Source of the DNA: an uncultured Roseibium sp. | GTDB taxonomy: Bacteria; Pseudomonadota; Alphaproteobacteria; Rhizobiales; Stappiaceae | NCBI RefSeq assembly: GCF_963669205.1 | Contig: NZ_OY769915.1 | Span: forward strand, 3,694,001 to 3,758,000 | Direction: 5' to 3' | DNA length: 64,000 nt | Part shown: one piece after another, positions 44,130 through 52,685 of the stretch | Position numbering within the stretch: the first letter of the stretch is position 1 | Layout of the letters: each line of letters begins with the position of its first letter | Program-made: the position numbers and the translations under genes | Notes under the pieces: model-generated | What the model saw: the letters and a program-made list of their open reading frames with translations, nothing else | Databases searched by the model: none | Told to the model about the DNA's origin: nothing

Positions 44130-44522
44130 ATGATAAAGAACCGCAGACAATTCCTCGCCCTCACCACAGGCCTGGCCGCGACCACTCTGGCGGCAACAGC
44201 AGTGCCCGGCTTCGCAGGCAGCAGCCGCTCGGGCAATTTCTCCGGCAGAAGCAACCATGTCACGACCGGCAAAACGGAACTCAGCAGCAACAGTGTCGTC
44301 CTTCAGAACAACTTCAGTCTCGATGGCGCGCCCGACCCGCGTGTCGGCCTCGGCAAGAACGGGAAGTACGATCCGAAGGCGGATCTCGGTGCCCTGAAAA
44401 AACTCACCGGCAAGCAGAGCTACCGGATCGGCAAGGGCATCAAGGCTTCGGACTACAACGAGGTCTATATCTGGTGCCGCAAATTCAACGTCCCGCTCGG
44501 CGTCGCCAAGCTCGGCAACTGA
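44130..44522 (+). CDS. Tat-exported DM13-domain protein
   Basis: 130 residues. The twin-arginine signal NRRQFLALTTGLAATTLAATAVPGFAG leads to a compact DM13-like domain: SNSVVLQNNFSLDGAPDPRVGLGKNGKYDPKADLGALKKLTGKQSYRIGKGIKASDYNEVYIWCRKFNVPLGVAKL. The WCRKF cysteine matches the conserved Cys of DM13, for which an electron-transfer role has been suggested. ATG 44130 is preceded by CAGGACAGC. Export through Tat suggests that it folds, possibly with a cofactor, before export. Confidence 0.8.
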   Translation: MIKNRRQFLALTTGLAATTLAATAVPGFAGSSRSGNFSGRSNHVTTGKTELSSNSVVLQNNFSLDGAPDPRVGLGKNGKYDPKADLGALKKLTGKQSYRIGKGIKASDYNEVYIWCRKFNVPLGVAKLGN

Positions 44523-44577
44523 TGCCGTCAGCACATTGCGCAGCCCTGGCCCTGAGCCGGGGCCAATGATTTGCCGA

Positions 44578-44600
44578 GGTCCCGGATTGCATCCGGGACC
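44578..44600. terminator. Hairpin between convergent DM13 and hss genes
   Basis: GGTCCCGGA/TCCGGGACC (9-bp perfect stem, 5-base loop) lies between the two stop codons. No T-run follows, so it may be a dispersed palindrome or a weak bidirectional terminator. Confidence 0.4.
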
Positions 44601-44619
44601 GCTCAGGTGGATTGGCTGA

Positions 44620-47310
44620 TCACTTCACCAGTATATTCCTGAACTGCCAGGGGTCCTTCTTGTCGAGATCTTCCGGGAAAAAGCCCGGGCGTCCGTCAAG
44701 CGGCGTCCAGTCGGTGTAGTAGCCCTTCACGGGGCCGAGATACGGCAACTGGATTTCAAGACAGCGCTTGTAGTCCATCTCGTCGGTTTCCACGATGCCC
44801 GCTTCCGGGTTTTCAAGTGCCCAGACCATTCCGGCAATCACGGCCGATGTTACCTGCAGGCCGGTGGCGTTCTGGTAAGGTGCCAGCTTGCGGGTCTCCT
44901 CGACCGAGAGCTGGGAGCCGTACCAGTAGGCGTTCTTCTTGTGGCCGTAGAGCAGCACGCCGAGTTCGTCGATCCCGTCCTGGATCTCGTTTTCCTCCAG
45001 AACATGCAGCTTGTCCTGCACCTTTCCGGCCGCCCCGAACAGTTCGTGGAGCGAAAGAACGGCATCGTTCGCCGGATGATAGGCATAGTGGCAGGTCGGC
45101 CGGTAGGTGACCTTCTTGCCGTCTTCCAGCGTGAAATAGTCGGCAATCGAGATGGATTCGTTGTGCGTGACCAGGAAACCGAATTGCGCTCCGGGCGTCG
45201 GACACCAGGTCCGGACCCGCGTGTTCGCGCCCGGCTGTTCCAGATAGATCGCCGCGTTGCAGCCCTTCTTGTGGCTCTTGGCGTTGGCGGGCTTCCACTT
45301 TTCATGCGTTCCCCAGCCAAGCTCGGACGGCTGGAAGCCTTCGGACAGGAACCCTTCGACGGACCATGTGTTCCAGAAGGTGTTCGGCGGCTTCGCCTCC
45401 TTGGCCCGCTGCGTGTCGCGCTCGGCGATGTGGATCCCCTTGACGCCGGTCTTCTTCATCAGCTTCGCCCAGCCCTTGCGGTCCGTCGGCTCCTTGAACT
45501 TGACGCCGGTCTCCGTGGCAATGTCGACAAGGGCTTTCTTCACGAACCAGGACACCATGCCCGGATTGGCTCCGCAGCAGGAGACTGCCGTGGTGCCACC
45601 CGGTTTCTTCTTCTTTTCCTTGCGTACGGTTTCACGCAGCGCGTAGTTCGTGCGATCGGCAGCCGGTGCATTTTCGTCGAAATAGAACCCGAGCCAGGGT
45701 TCGACGACGGTATCGATGTAGAGGACGCCGAGTTTCCGGCAAAGCTTCATCAGATCGAGCGAGGACGTGTCGACCGAGAGGTTGACAACAAAACCCTGCC
45801 CCTCGCCCTCGGTCAGTAGCGGCGTCAGGATGTCTTTGTAGTTGTCCGGTGTGAGCGCCACTTTCTGAAACTTGTAGCCCTTGCCGGTCACGAGTTTCGC
45901 GTCGGAGTCGACCGGGTCGATCACCGTGAAGCGGGACTTGTCGAACTTGAAATGGCGCTCGATCAGCGGAAGCGTCCCCTTGCCGATCGATCCGAGACCG
46001 ATCATGACCAAAGGTCCGGTGATGGTGCCGTGAACCGGATATGCGCTGGAAGCGGCTGACGTTTTGGGTGCTGCCTTCTCTGCCGGTGCTTTGCGCGGCG
46101 CAGCGGGTTTCGCAGCCGCGGGCTTTTGTGCCGCTTTCCGGGCCGCAGGCTTGGCTGCTGCTGGTTTTGCGGTTGCAGTCTTCGGAGTCGCCTTGGCCGC
46201 AGCTGGATTGGCTGCCGTGCTCTTCGGTGCGGTCTTGGCAGCTGCGCTCTTCGGAACAGCCTTGGTTGCTGCGGGTTTGGCGTTTGCGCTCTTCGGAGCT
46301 GCCTTGGTCGCTGCCGGTTTCCTCGCTTCGGTCTTCGGGGCCGCTTTGGCGGTGGCTGGCTTTGCCGCCGCCTTGGCCGCTGCAGGCTTCGCCGCTGCGC
46401 CTTTCGGAGCTGCCTTTGCTGCTACGGGTTTGGCTGCAGCAGGTTTGGCAGTTGCACTCTTTGGTGTGGCTTTCGCTGCAGCGGGTTTCGCAGCTGCACT
46501 CTTCGGTGTGGCCTTGGCCGCAGCTGGTTTGGCCGCCGCGCTCTTCGGTGTGGCCTTGGCCGCAGCTGGTTTGGCCGCCGCGCTCTTCGGTGCCGCCTTG
46601 GCTGCAGCAGGTTTCGCCGCGGCACTCTTCGGAGCCGCCTTGCTTGCGGCAGGCTTCGCTGCGGGTTTGCTTGTTGTTTTCGCCGCGGCGCTCTTTGGAG
46701 CCGCCTTCGTCGCTGCAGGCTTGGCCGCCGCTTTGGCTGCAGCAGGTTTCACCGCCGCGCTCTTCGGTGTCGCCTTGGCTACACCAGGTTTCGCCGCAGC
46801 GCTTTTCGCAGCCGCCTTGGCTGCAGCGGATTTGGCAACTGCACTCTTCGGAGCCGCCTTCGTCGCTGCAGGTTTCGCTGCAGCGCCTTTTGGCGCGGCC
46901 TTGGCTGCTGTCGGTTTTGCCGCAGCACTCTTCGGAGCCTCCTTGGCCGCTGCAGGTTTCGCCGCGGCGCTCTTTGGAGCCGCATTGGCTGCTGCAGGTT
47001 TCGTTGCCGCGCTCTTCGGAGCTGCCTTGGCTACAGCAGGCTTCGCAGCTGCCGGTTTAGCTGCCGCGCCCTTAGATGCGGCCTTCGCTACAGCAGGTTT
47101 TGATGGAGTGCGCTTCGTCGTAGCCTTGGCCGCGGCTGGCTTTGCCGCCGTGCTCTTGGAGGCAGGTGTTTTGGAAGTGGAAGCCTTTGATCCTGCAGAT
47201 CTAGCTGCCGCTGGCTTGCGTGCTGCCCGCGTCTTGGGTGCGGCCTTTTTCGGCGTGCCGCCGCTGGATTCATCGGTCAAGTTCTGAACTCCAATTTTAC
47301 GGTGCCTCAT
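44620..47310 (-). CDS. hss: Homospermidine synthase with long H1-like Lys/Ala/Pro N-terminal extension
   Basis: 896 residues. The last ~473 (from YPVHGTITGP, about residue 424) are a complete homospermidine synthase: NAD motif GLGSIGKGTLPLIERH, VVNLSVDTSSLDLMKLCRK, VEPWLGFYFDENAP, VSCCGANPGMVSWFVKKAL, GWGTHEKWKP, YWYGSQLSVEETRKLAPYQNATGLQVTS. It makes homospermidine from putrescine or spermidine. The first ~420 residues are almost only Ala, Lys and Pro in ~10-residue repeats (AAPKSAAAKP type), like the C-terminal tail of histone H1 or bacterial AlgP/HC proteins. This extension is encoded at 46042-47310. ATG 47310 has no well-spaced ribosome site; TTG 47280 has GGAG eight bases upstream and may be the true start. 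Downstream of the decarboxylase and GNAT genes in one polyamine cluster. Confidence 0.92.
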   Translation of the reverse strand: MRHRKIGVQNLTDESSGGTPKKAAPKTRAARKPAAARSAGSKASTSKTPASKSTAAKPAAAKATTKRTPSKPAVAKAASKGAAAKPAAAKPAVAKAAPKSAATKPAAANAAPKSAAAKPAAAKEAPKSAAAKPTAAKAAPKGAAAKPAATKAAPKSAVAKSAAAKAAAKSAAAKPGVAKATPKSAAVKPAAAKAAAKPAATKAAPKSAAAKTTSKPAAKPAASKAAPKSAAAKPAAAKAAPKSAAAKPAAAKATPKSAAAKPAAAKATPKSAAAKPAAAKATPKSATAKPAAAKPVAAKAAPKGAAAKPAAAKAAAKPATAKAAPKTEARKPAATKAAPKSANAKPAATKAVPKSAAAKTAPKSTAANPAAAKATPKTATAKPAAAKPAARKAAQKPAAAKPAAPRKAPAEKAAPKTSAASSAYPVHGTITGPLVMIGLGSIGKGTLPLIERHFKFDKSRFTVIDPVDSDAKLVTGKGYKFQKVALTPDNYKDILTPLLTEGEGQGFVVNLSVDTSSLDLMKLCRKLGVLYIDTVVEPWLGFYFDENAPAADRTNYALRETVRKEKKKKPGGTTAVSCCGANPGMVSWFVKKALVDIATETGVKFKEPTDRKGWAKLMKKTGVKGIHIAERDTQRAKEAKPPNTFWNTWSVEGFLSEGFQPSELGWGTHEKWKPANAKSHKKGCNAAIYLEQPGANTRVRTWCPTPGAQFGFLVTHNESISIADYFTLEDGKKVTYRPTCHYAYHPANDAVLSLHELFGAAGKVQDKLHVLEENEIQDGIDELGVLLYGHKKNAYWYGSQLSVEETRKLAPYQNATGLQVTSAVIAGMVWALENPEAGIVETDEMDYKRCLEIQLPYLGPVKGYYTDWTPLDGRPGFFPEDLDKKDPWQFRNILVK
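46060..47240. repeat. Degenerate ~30-bp coding repeats within hss
   Basis: The 5' part of hss is built from imperfect ~30-bp units (for example GCCGCGCTCTTCGG followed by TGCCTTGGC blocks on the plus strand), each coding for about ten residues of the Ala/Lys/Pro tail. It keeps other frames open over long distances. Copy number is likely to vary between strains through slippage or recombination. Confidence 0.8.
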
Positions 47311-47440
47311 CCTTCGGAGGGTTCAACCGTCTCCATCCCTCAAAGTGGAAGCGCACTTATTGCGCCTTGACTAACCTCTGACGGTTTTTGGGCCTGATTT
47401 CAAGAGCGGACAGTGCATTTTCGGAAGATGACAATGGCAA

Positions 47441-47992
47441 TCAGCCGGTCAACGCGAAATCACGTGCGGCGATATCGGCATCAGCCGGCATCGTGGCGAC
47501 CGCATCTTCCATGGCCTTCAGTTCTCCCCGGAGCGCTGAAATGCGTCCGGATAGGAGATCAAGTCCCAGGAACCGGCGCCGCTCAAAAGGCCCCGGCAAG
47601 GAAGCACGATCGAGCTTGCCGGACGAGAAACCGAACCGGGCGTAGTAGGCCAGGTCCCCGACAAGCACCACGGAGCCATGGCCGTGTATAGCAGCCTGGT
47701 TCAGCGCGTGGCGCATGAGCCGGTCACCGATTTTCAGGCCCCGCACGTTCGCGGAGACGGCCAGGGGACCGAGCAGCAAGCTCGGTCTCCCCGCCTCGTC
47801 CCCGACCAGCCAGAGCCGTACGGTGCCCACAAGATTGCCCCGCTCATCAAGCGCCACGTAAGCAAACACCGGCACCCTGCCCGCGCGCAGCCGCTCGCAG
47901 GTCTTCAAGTGGCGGTCTTCGCCGAAGCTCTGGTCAAGCAGGGCTTCGCGGGCGCTGAAATGCTCCAGCGCCTCGCTCACGATCGCGATCAT
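47441..47992 (-). CDS. GNAT family N-acetyltransferase of the polyamine cluster
   Basis: 183 residues: EALLDQSFGEDRHLKTCERLRAGRVPVFAYVALDERGNLVGTVRLWLVG...SLLLGPLAVSANVRGLKIGDRLMRHALNQAAIHGHGSVVLVGDLAYYARFGFSSG. The acetyl-CoA loop is VSANVRGLKIGDRLM. It lies 11 bp after the decarboxylase gene and 130 bp before hss on the same strand. This context suggests that it acetylates a polyamine or related amine, but that is inferred from position. Confidence 0.87.
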   Translation of the reverse strand: MIAIVSEALEHFSAREALLDQSFGEDRHLKTCERLRAGRVPVFAYVALDERGNLVGTVRLWLVGDEAGRPSLLLGPLAVSANVRGLKIGDRLMRHALNQAAIHGHGSVVLVGDLAYYARFGFSSGKLDRASLPGPFERRRFLGLDLLSGRISALRGELKAMEDAVATMPADADIAARDFALTG

Positions 47993-48003
47993 GGCCGCCG
48001 CTC

Positions 48004-49134
48004 CTAGATGACGTGAGACGCCAACGGCGCGAAACCGTTGAAACCCACGGACGAATAGGTCGTGGTATAGGCTCCGCAGGCCTCAATCAGGACCTTGTCG
48101 CCAATGGACAGGCTGACCGGCAACTCGTAAGGCGTTTTCTCATAAAGGACGTCGACACTGTCACAGGTCGGCCCGGCAAGGACACAGGGTGTTGTCCGGT
48201 CCCCGTCCCGCGGCGTGCGGATCGGGTAGCGGATCGCCTCATCCATGGTTTCGGCAAGACCGTGAAACTTGCCGATGTCGAGATAGACCCAGCGAATTTC
48301 CTCACGCGCGGATTTCTTTGAAATCAGAACGACTTCGGCCTCGATCATGCCGGCATTTCCGACCATGCCCCGGCCCGGTTCGATGATGGTGGACGGCAGC
48401 CGGTTGCCGAAATGCTTCGACAGCGCCTGAAAAATCGCCTCGCCGTAGCGCGGCACGCCGGGCACGTCCTTCAGGTAGCGGGTCGGAAACCCGCCGCCCA
48501 TGTTGACCATCTTCAGCTCGATGCCGCGCAGCGCCATTTCCCGGAAGACGCCTGCCGCCATGGCGAGAGCGAAATCCCAGGCTTCGAGATTGGCTTGCTG
48601 GGAGCCGACATGGAAGGAGACACCATGGGCCTCGAGGCCGAGCCGGTGGGCATGTTCCAGGACGTCGGGCGCCATGTCCGGATCGCAGCCGAACTTGCGC
48701 GAAAGCGGCCACTCGGCGCCAACACCGTCGCACAGGACGCGGCAGAAGACCCTTGATCCCGGGGCAACGCGGGCGATCTTTTCAACTTCTTCGAAGCAGT
48801 CGACGGCAAACAGCCGGACGCCGTGGTCAAAGGCACGCGCAATGTCCTTCTCCTTCTTGATGGTGTTGCCGTAGGAAATACGTTCCGGCGCCGCACCCGT
48901 TGCCAGCACCATTTCGATTTCGCCAACGGAAGCGCAGTCGAAGCACGAGCCGAGGCTCTCCAGCAGCGAGAGGATTTCCGGCGCGGGATTGGCCTTCACG
49001 GCGTAGTAGACGGACGTGTCCGGCAGGGATCTGGCGAAAGCGTGAAAGTTGTCGCGGACGATGTCGAGATCGACAACAACGCAGGGTCCGTCGTCGTCGC
49101 GTCGTCGCAGGAAGTCGCGGATGCGCTCGCTCAT
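48004..49134 (-). CDS. Type III PLP decarboxylase (ornithine/lysine decarboxylase)
   Basis: 376 residues of the eukaryotic-like ODC fold. The PLP lysine is in VYYAVKANPAPEIL, with FDCASVGEIEMVL, the phosphate-binding MVNMGGGFPTRYL, EPGRGMVGNAG and the active-site Cys in GPTCDSVDVLYE. Length is typical of alphaproteobacterial ODC/LDC. It makes putrescine (or cadaverine) for homospermidine synthase, encoded 0.7 kb downstream. ATG 49134 is preceded by AAGGGGTGA. A 550-bp upstream region without a gene may be a structured leader. Confidence 0.93.
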   Translation of the reverse strand: MSERIRDFLRRRDDDGPCVVVDLDIVRDNFHAFARSLPDTSVYYAVKANPAPEILSLLESLGSCFDCASVGEIEMVLATGAAPERISYGNTIKKEKDIARAFDHGVRLFAVDCFEEVEKIARVAPGSRVFCRVLCDGVGAEWPLSRKFGCDPDMAPDVLEHAHRLGLEAHGVSFHVGSQQANLEAWDFALAMAAGVFREMALRGIELKMVNMGGGFPTRYLKDVPGVPRYGEAIFQALSKHFGNRLPSTIIEPGRGMVGNAGMIEAEVVLISKKSAREEIRWVYLDIGKFHGLAETMDEAIRYPIRTPRDGDRTTPCVLAGPTCDSVDVLYEKTPYELPVSLSIGDKVLIEACGAYTTTYSSVGFNGFAPLASHVI

Positions 49135-49684
49135 GGGGATCACCCCTTTCAAATCTGGCCGCAGGCACGCGAAATCCGGTTGGCGCGCTGCAGTTCTCGT
49201 CGCAGGGTGCCGCAATGCGCACCGGGCCTCCCCCGGGATGGAACCGGAGGCCGGGTTGACTGCAGCGACGGTCGGGCGAAAGCGGCATCATGAATGCACG
49301 CATACGCTTTCCCGCGTCGGGAATGCCGTTGATTGGATCGGAGATACCGAGCCGCACGTCGGGCAAGGATGTAACAAGTGCCTCTTCAGTGACGCCGGAG
49401 ATTGGAAACCCCGGCAGAGACCAAAAAAGCCCTCTTACGTCGTTGCTTTAAGCCGTACGGATCTGCCGCCCGCCCCTTGGCGGTTTTTGTGGCAGCAGCC
49501 CCTTAAGAGATGTTTCAACCATCCCATGAACGACCACGGGCACGTGCGAATTTGGGCGAGCGGTGTATGCGCTTGTTTGGCGTCTGGCGCAAGTGAAATC
49601 TGAGGAAGATGCAGATTTTTTTGAGATTGCTTCAGAAAAGGACGACAAGCGATGCAGCAACGCAACAGCGCGTGCCGCTCGCGC
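49135..49684 (-). promoter_or_regulatory. Long structured leader/promoter region of the decarboxylase gene
   Basis: 550 bp without a supported gene between the LysR stop and the decarboxylase start, both on the minus strand. On the minus strand it can form several hairpins, for example GCCGG...CCGGC near 49394-49415 and CCTCCGG...CCGGGGGAGG near 49228-49252. Alphaproteobacterial ornithine decarboxylase genes can carry a conserved leader (Rfam speF motif). I cannot tell by eye whether this is one. A frame beginning at 49366 runs into the coding region out of frame and may be a leader peptide or chance. Confidence 0.35.
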
Positions 49685-50575
49685 TCAAGAAACGGCCCTG
49701 ATCGTCCTGATGAGATGATCGGCGAAGGCACGGACCCGGCGGGGCTGTGCCCGGCTTGGCGGGAACAGGACATGCAGGGGTGAATTTGGCGGTTCGAACT
49801 CCGGCAACAGGGCAGTCAGACGCCCAGCCCGGATGTCATCGGCGCAATCGAATTCCGACTTCAGCGCAATCCCGCGCCCTTCCAGCGCCCATTCGCGCAC
49901 AAGAGCCCCGTCATTGGCAATCAGCTTGCCGCTCACCGTGACGATATGCTTTACGCCGCCCTGGATGAACTCCCATGTGTTGTCGATATTCTGTCCGAAC
50001 CGCATCAGCAGGCAATTGTGGTCTTTCAGGTCGGCCGGCACTTCTGGAGCGGCATGCGCGCGAAGATACTCTGGCGATGCACACAGGAGACGCTTGCGCG
50101 ACGCCACGTGCTTGACCCGCAGGGAGCTGTCGCTGATCGCCCCAAAGCGAACCGCAAGATCAATGCCCAGACCGACGATGTCGACATAGCCGTCGGAAAG
50201 ATGGAGATCGATAGAGATCAGGGGGTGTTCGGTCTGAAACCCCGCAATCGCGCCGGAAATGACATGGCGGCCCAGATCTTCTGGAGCACTGACCCGGATG
50301 AGCCCCGACAGCGTGGTCGCGCCTGTGCGGATCCGGCTGTCGAGTTCCTCGACTTCGCTGAGCACGGTGCGCGCACCTTCAAAGAGCGCCCGCCCCTCTT
50401 CCGTCAGGCTGATGGAGCGTGTTGTCCGGTTGAGCAGAACAACTTCATAATGCGATTCAAGCGCTGCCAGCCTCTCCGAAACGGTTGTCGGCGACAGCCC
50501 TGCCTCGCGCGCCGCAGCAGTCAGGCTGCCTTTCTCGACGATCAGCAGGAACAGCGAAATGTTGTCGATGAGCAT
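49685..50575 (-). CDS. LysR-family transcriptional regulator
   Basis: 296 residues: MLIDNISLFLLIVEKGSLTAAAREAGLSPTTVSERLAALESHYEVVLLNRTTRSISLTEEGRALFEGAR, then a CrgA-like effector domain (GLIRVSAPEDLGRHVISGAIAGFQTEHPLISIDLHLSDGYVDIVGLGIDLAVRFGAI). ATG 50575 begins the family region; a much longer open frame upstream is antisense to the next gene. It is divergent from the monooxygenase gene at 50675 and probably controls the 50675-53066 run. Confidence 0.92.
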   Translation of the reverse strand: MLIDNISLFLLIVEKGSLTAAAREAGLSPTTVSERLAALESHYEVVLLNRTTRSISLTEEGRALFEGARTVLSEVEELDSRIRTGATTLSGLIRVSAPEDLGRHVISGAIAGFQTEHPLISIDLHLSDGYVDIVGLGIDLAVRFGAISDSSLRVKHVASRKRLLCASPEYLRAHAAPEVPADLKDHNCLLMRFGQNIDNTWEFIQGGVKHIVTVSGKLIANDGALVREWALEGRGIALKSEFDCADDIRAGRLTALLPEFEPPNSPLHVLFPPSRAQPRRVRAFADHLIRTIRAVS

Positions 50576-50674
50576 TATAAGGAAATTCCGGATTGTCTCT
50601 GCGAATACTGCCCGTTTATCCGAGAGCGTCAAGGAATTAAATAGCACACCACACACCGAAACGGAGACACCGAC

Positions 50675-50965
50675 ATGACCCAGCTCACCATCGTTGCCAA
50701 CATCAAGGCCAACCCGGACAAGATCGACCTCGTGAAGGCCGAACTTCTCAAGCTGATCGAAATAACCCGCAGCGAAAACGGGTGCATCAACTATGACCTT
50801 CACCAGGACAACGAGAACCCTGCCCACTTCATGTTCTATGAAAACTGGGAAAGCCGGGAACTCTGGCAGATCCACATGAACGCGCCGCATCTGGCCGCCT
50901 ACATGACCGCCACCGAAGGCGCCGTGGCGGAGTTCACGCTGAACGAGATGACCGTGATCGGCTGA
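50675..50965 (+). CDS. Putative quinol monooxygenase (ABM domain)
   Basis: 96 residues: TQLTIVANIKANPDKIDLVKAELLKLIEITRSENGCINYDLHQDNENPAHFMFYENWESRELWQIHMNAPHLAAYMTATEGAVAEFTLNEMTVIG. A complete YgiN-like ABM domain, closer to the E. coli type than the copy at 7528. First gene of a plus-strand run (monooxygenase, oxidoreductase, thioredoxin-like, VOC) divergent from LysR. A quinone or electrophile detoxification role is plausible. Confidence 0.9.
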   Translation: MTQLTIVANIKANPDKIDLVKAELLKLIEITRSENGCINYDLHQDNENPAHFMFYENWESRELWQIHMNAPHLAAYMTATEGAVAEFTLNEMTVIG

Positions 50966-51035
50966 ATACGCACTTCCCTGAGGTCGGACAAGCAGGCCTC
51001 CGCAACCTCCCTTGAATCACTTTGAGAACAAGACA

Positions 51036-52046
51036 ATGAAAGCCGTTGCACTGACTCGCTATTTGCCGATCGACGATCCGGAAAGCTTCCTGGATGTCGA
51101 CCTCCCGAAACCCGTGCCGAACGGGCGCGACCTGCTGGTGGCGGTGAAGGCCGTTTCCGTCAACCCGGTCGACACCAAGGTGCGCGCCCCCAAGGACACG
51201 GTGGAAGAGACACCGCGCGTTCTTGGATGGGACGCGGCCGGGATTGTCGAGGCGGTCGGCCCGGACGTGACGCTGTTCAAGCCCGGCGATGAAGTCTACT
51301 ACGCCGGCGACATTACCCGGGCGGGCTCCAACTCCGAATACCAGCTTATCGACGAGCGGATCGTCGGCGCAAAACCCAAGACGCTCGGCTTTGCCGAGGC
51401 AGCCGCGCTGCCGCTGACCACCCTGACGGCCTACGAATCCTTTTTCGATCGTCTCGGGATCGACCGCGACGGCGGCAACTCAGGTGAAAGCCTTCTGATC
51501 ATTGGCGCGGGCGGCGGTGTCGGGTCGATCGGTATCCAGCTTGCCAGGGCCGCCGGGCTGAAGATCATCGCCACCGCATCACGGCCCGAGACATCCGCCT
51601 GGGTGACGGAGCTGGGTGCGGACCATGTTGTCAATCACAGACAGGACATGGTCGCACAGGTCCGGACCCTCGGTTTCGAGAATGTCGACCACATCGCCAT
51701 CTTCAACGACATGCGCCATTGGGAAACGGCCGTGGAGCTGATCCGGCCGCAAGGCGGCATCGTCACCATCGACGACACCAACCTGCCGATGCCGATGGAC
51801 AGGATGAAAATGAAGGCCGCCAGCCTCCATTGGGAGTTCATGTTCGCGCGTGCCATGTTCCAGACACCCGACATGATCGAGCAGCACAAGTTGCTGACCT
51901 ATGTCGCCGGCGAGATCGACGCAGGCCGGATCCGCACGACGCTCGACACGGTTCTCTCCCCGATCAATGCGGAAAACATGCGCAAGGCGCATGCGCTCAT
52001 TGAAACGGGAACCGCAAAGGGCAAAATAGTGCTTGAAGGTTACTGA
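51036..52046 (+). CDS. Zinc-type alcohol dehydrogenase-like/quinone oxidoreductase (MDR)
   Basis: 336 residues of the medium-chain dehydrogenase family: AVSVNPVDTKVRAPKDTVEETPRVLGWDAAGIVEAVGPDVTLFKPGDEVYYAGDITRAGSNSEYQLIDERIV, then the cofactor site LLIIGAGGGVGSIGIQLARAAGLKIIATASRPET. It lacks the cysteine cluster of structural zinc, so it is the zinc-free quinone-oxidoreductase-like branch. ATG 51036. It probably reduces quinones or enones with NADPH, in keeping with the monooxygenase upstream. Confidence 0.9.
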   Translation: MKAVALTRYLPIDDPESFLDVDLPKPVPNGRDLLVAVKAVSVNPVDTKVRAPKDTVEETPRVLGWDAAGIVEAVGPDVTLFKPGDEVYYAGDITRAGSNSEYQLIDERIVGAKPKTLGFAEAAALPLTTLTAYESFFDRLGIDRDGGNSGESLLIIGAGGGVGSIGIQLARAAGLKIIATASRPETSAWVTELGADHVVNHRQDMVAQVRTLGFENVDHIAIFNDMRHWETAVELIRPQGGIVTIDDTNLPMPMDRMKMKAASLHWEFMFARAMFQTPDMIEQHKLLTYVAGEIDAGRIRTTLDTVLSPINAENMRKAHALIETGTAKGKIVLEGY

Positions 52047-52119
52047 CAGCAGGCCAGCGCAGCCGGGTGACCGGCTGCGCTGGCCCGTCTGGGTCGTCCA
52101 CGAAACGAAAGGCAATCAG

Positions 52120-52671
52120 ATGGCCGCACTTCAACCGCCCGTCTGCGACTTCGACTGGCAAGCTCCCGATTTCATGCTCCTGGGCACCGATGGCAGGCAT
52201 CACGGCCTGAGTGATGTGGCCGGTGAAAACGGCACGCTGGTCATGTTCATCTGCAATCATTGTCCCTTCGTGCTGGCGATACTCGACAAGATCGTCCGTG
52301 ACGCGCACGAATTGAAGGAACACGGCATCGGCATTGCCGCCATCTGCTCGAACGATCCTGTCTCCTACCCGGCGGACAGCTACGAGAACATGCAGCTGAT
52401 GGCCGAAAGACACGACTTTCCGTTCCGCTACCTGCACGATGCGGACCAGACCGTCGCAAAGACCTACGACGCGGTCTGCACTCCCGACTTCTTCGGATTC
52501 AACAAGGATCTCGGCCTGCAGTATCGCGGCAGGCTTGACGCCACACGCATGGGAGCCTCGCCCGCGGACTTGCGCCGCGACCTCTTTGAGGCCATGAAAC
52601 AGATAGCAGAAACCGGTCGGGGTCCTGAAGACCAGATCCCTTCGATCGGTTGCTCAATCAAATGGAAGTAA
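52120..52671 (+). CDS. Thioredoxin-like/peroxiredoxin-fold protein
   Basis: 183 residues. PVCDFDWQAPDFMLLGTDGRHHGLSDVAGENGTLVMFICNHCPFVLAILDKIVRDAHELKEHGIGIAAICSNDPVSYPADSYENM...FPFRYLHDADQTVAKTYDAVCTPDFFGFNKDLGLQYRGRLDA is the AhpC/TSA-type thioredoxin family with the redox motif CNHC. It lies after the oxidoreductase gene (73 bp) and just before a VOC gene, so it is likely part of the LysR-linked stress cassette. Confidence 0.9.
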   Translation: MAALQPPVCDFDWQAPDFMLLGTDGRHHGLSDVAGENGTLVMFICNHCPFVLAILDKIVRDAHELKEHGIGIAAICSNDPVSYPADSYENMQLMAERHDFPFRYLHDADQTVAKTYDAVCTPDFFGFNKDLGLQYRGRLDATRMGASPADLRRDLFEAMKQIAETGRGPEDQIPSIGCSIKWK

Positions 52672-52685
52672 CCCCGGGCGGAAAC

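Noticed and set aside
46060..47240. Possible CRISPR array
   Set aside because: The repeats are imperfect, lack unique spacers and are in frame within hss.
46064..47287. 407-residue plus-strand open frame (Ala/Phe/Gly-rich)
   Set aside because: Antisense shadow of the Ala/Lys/Pro repeats of hss; the repeat structure keeps all frames open and there is no family feature.
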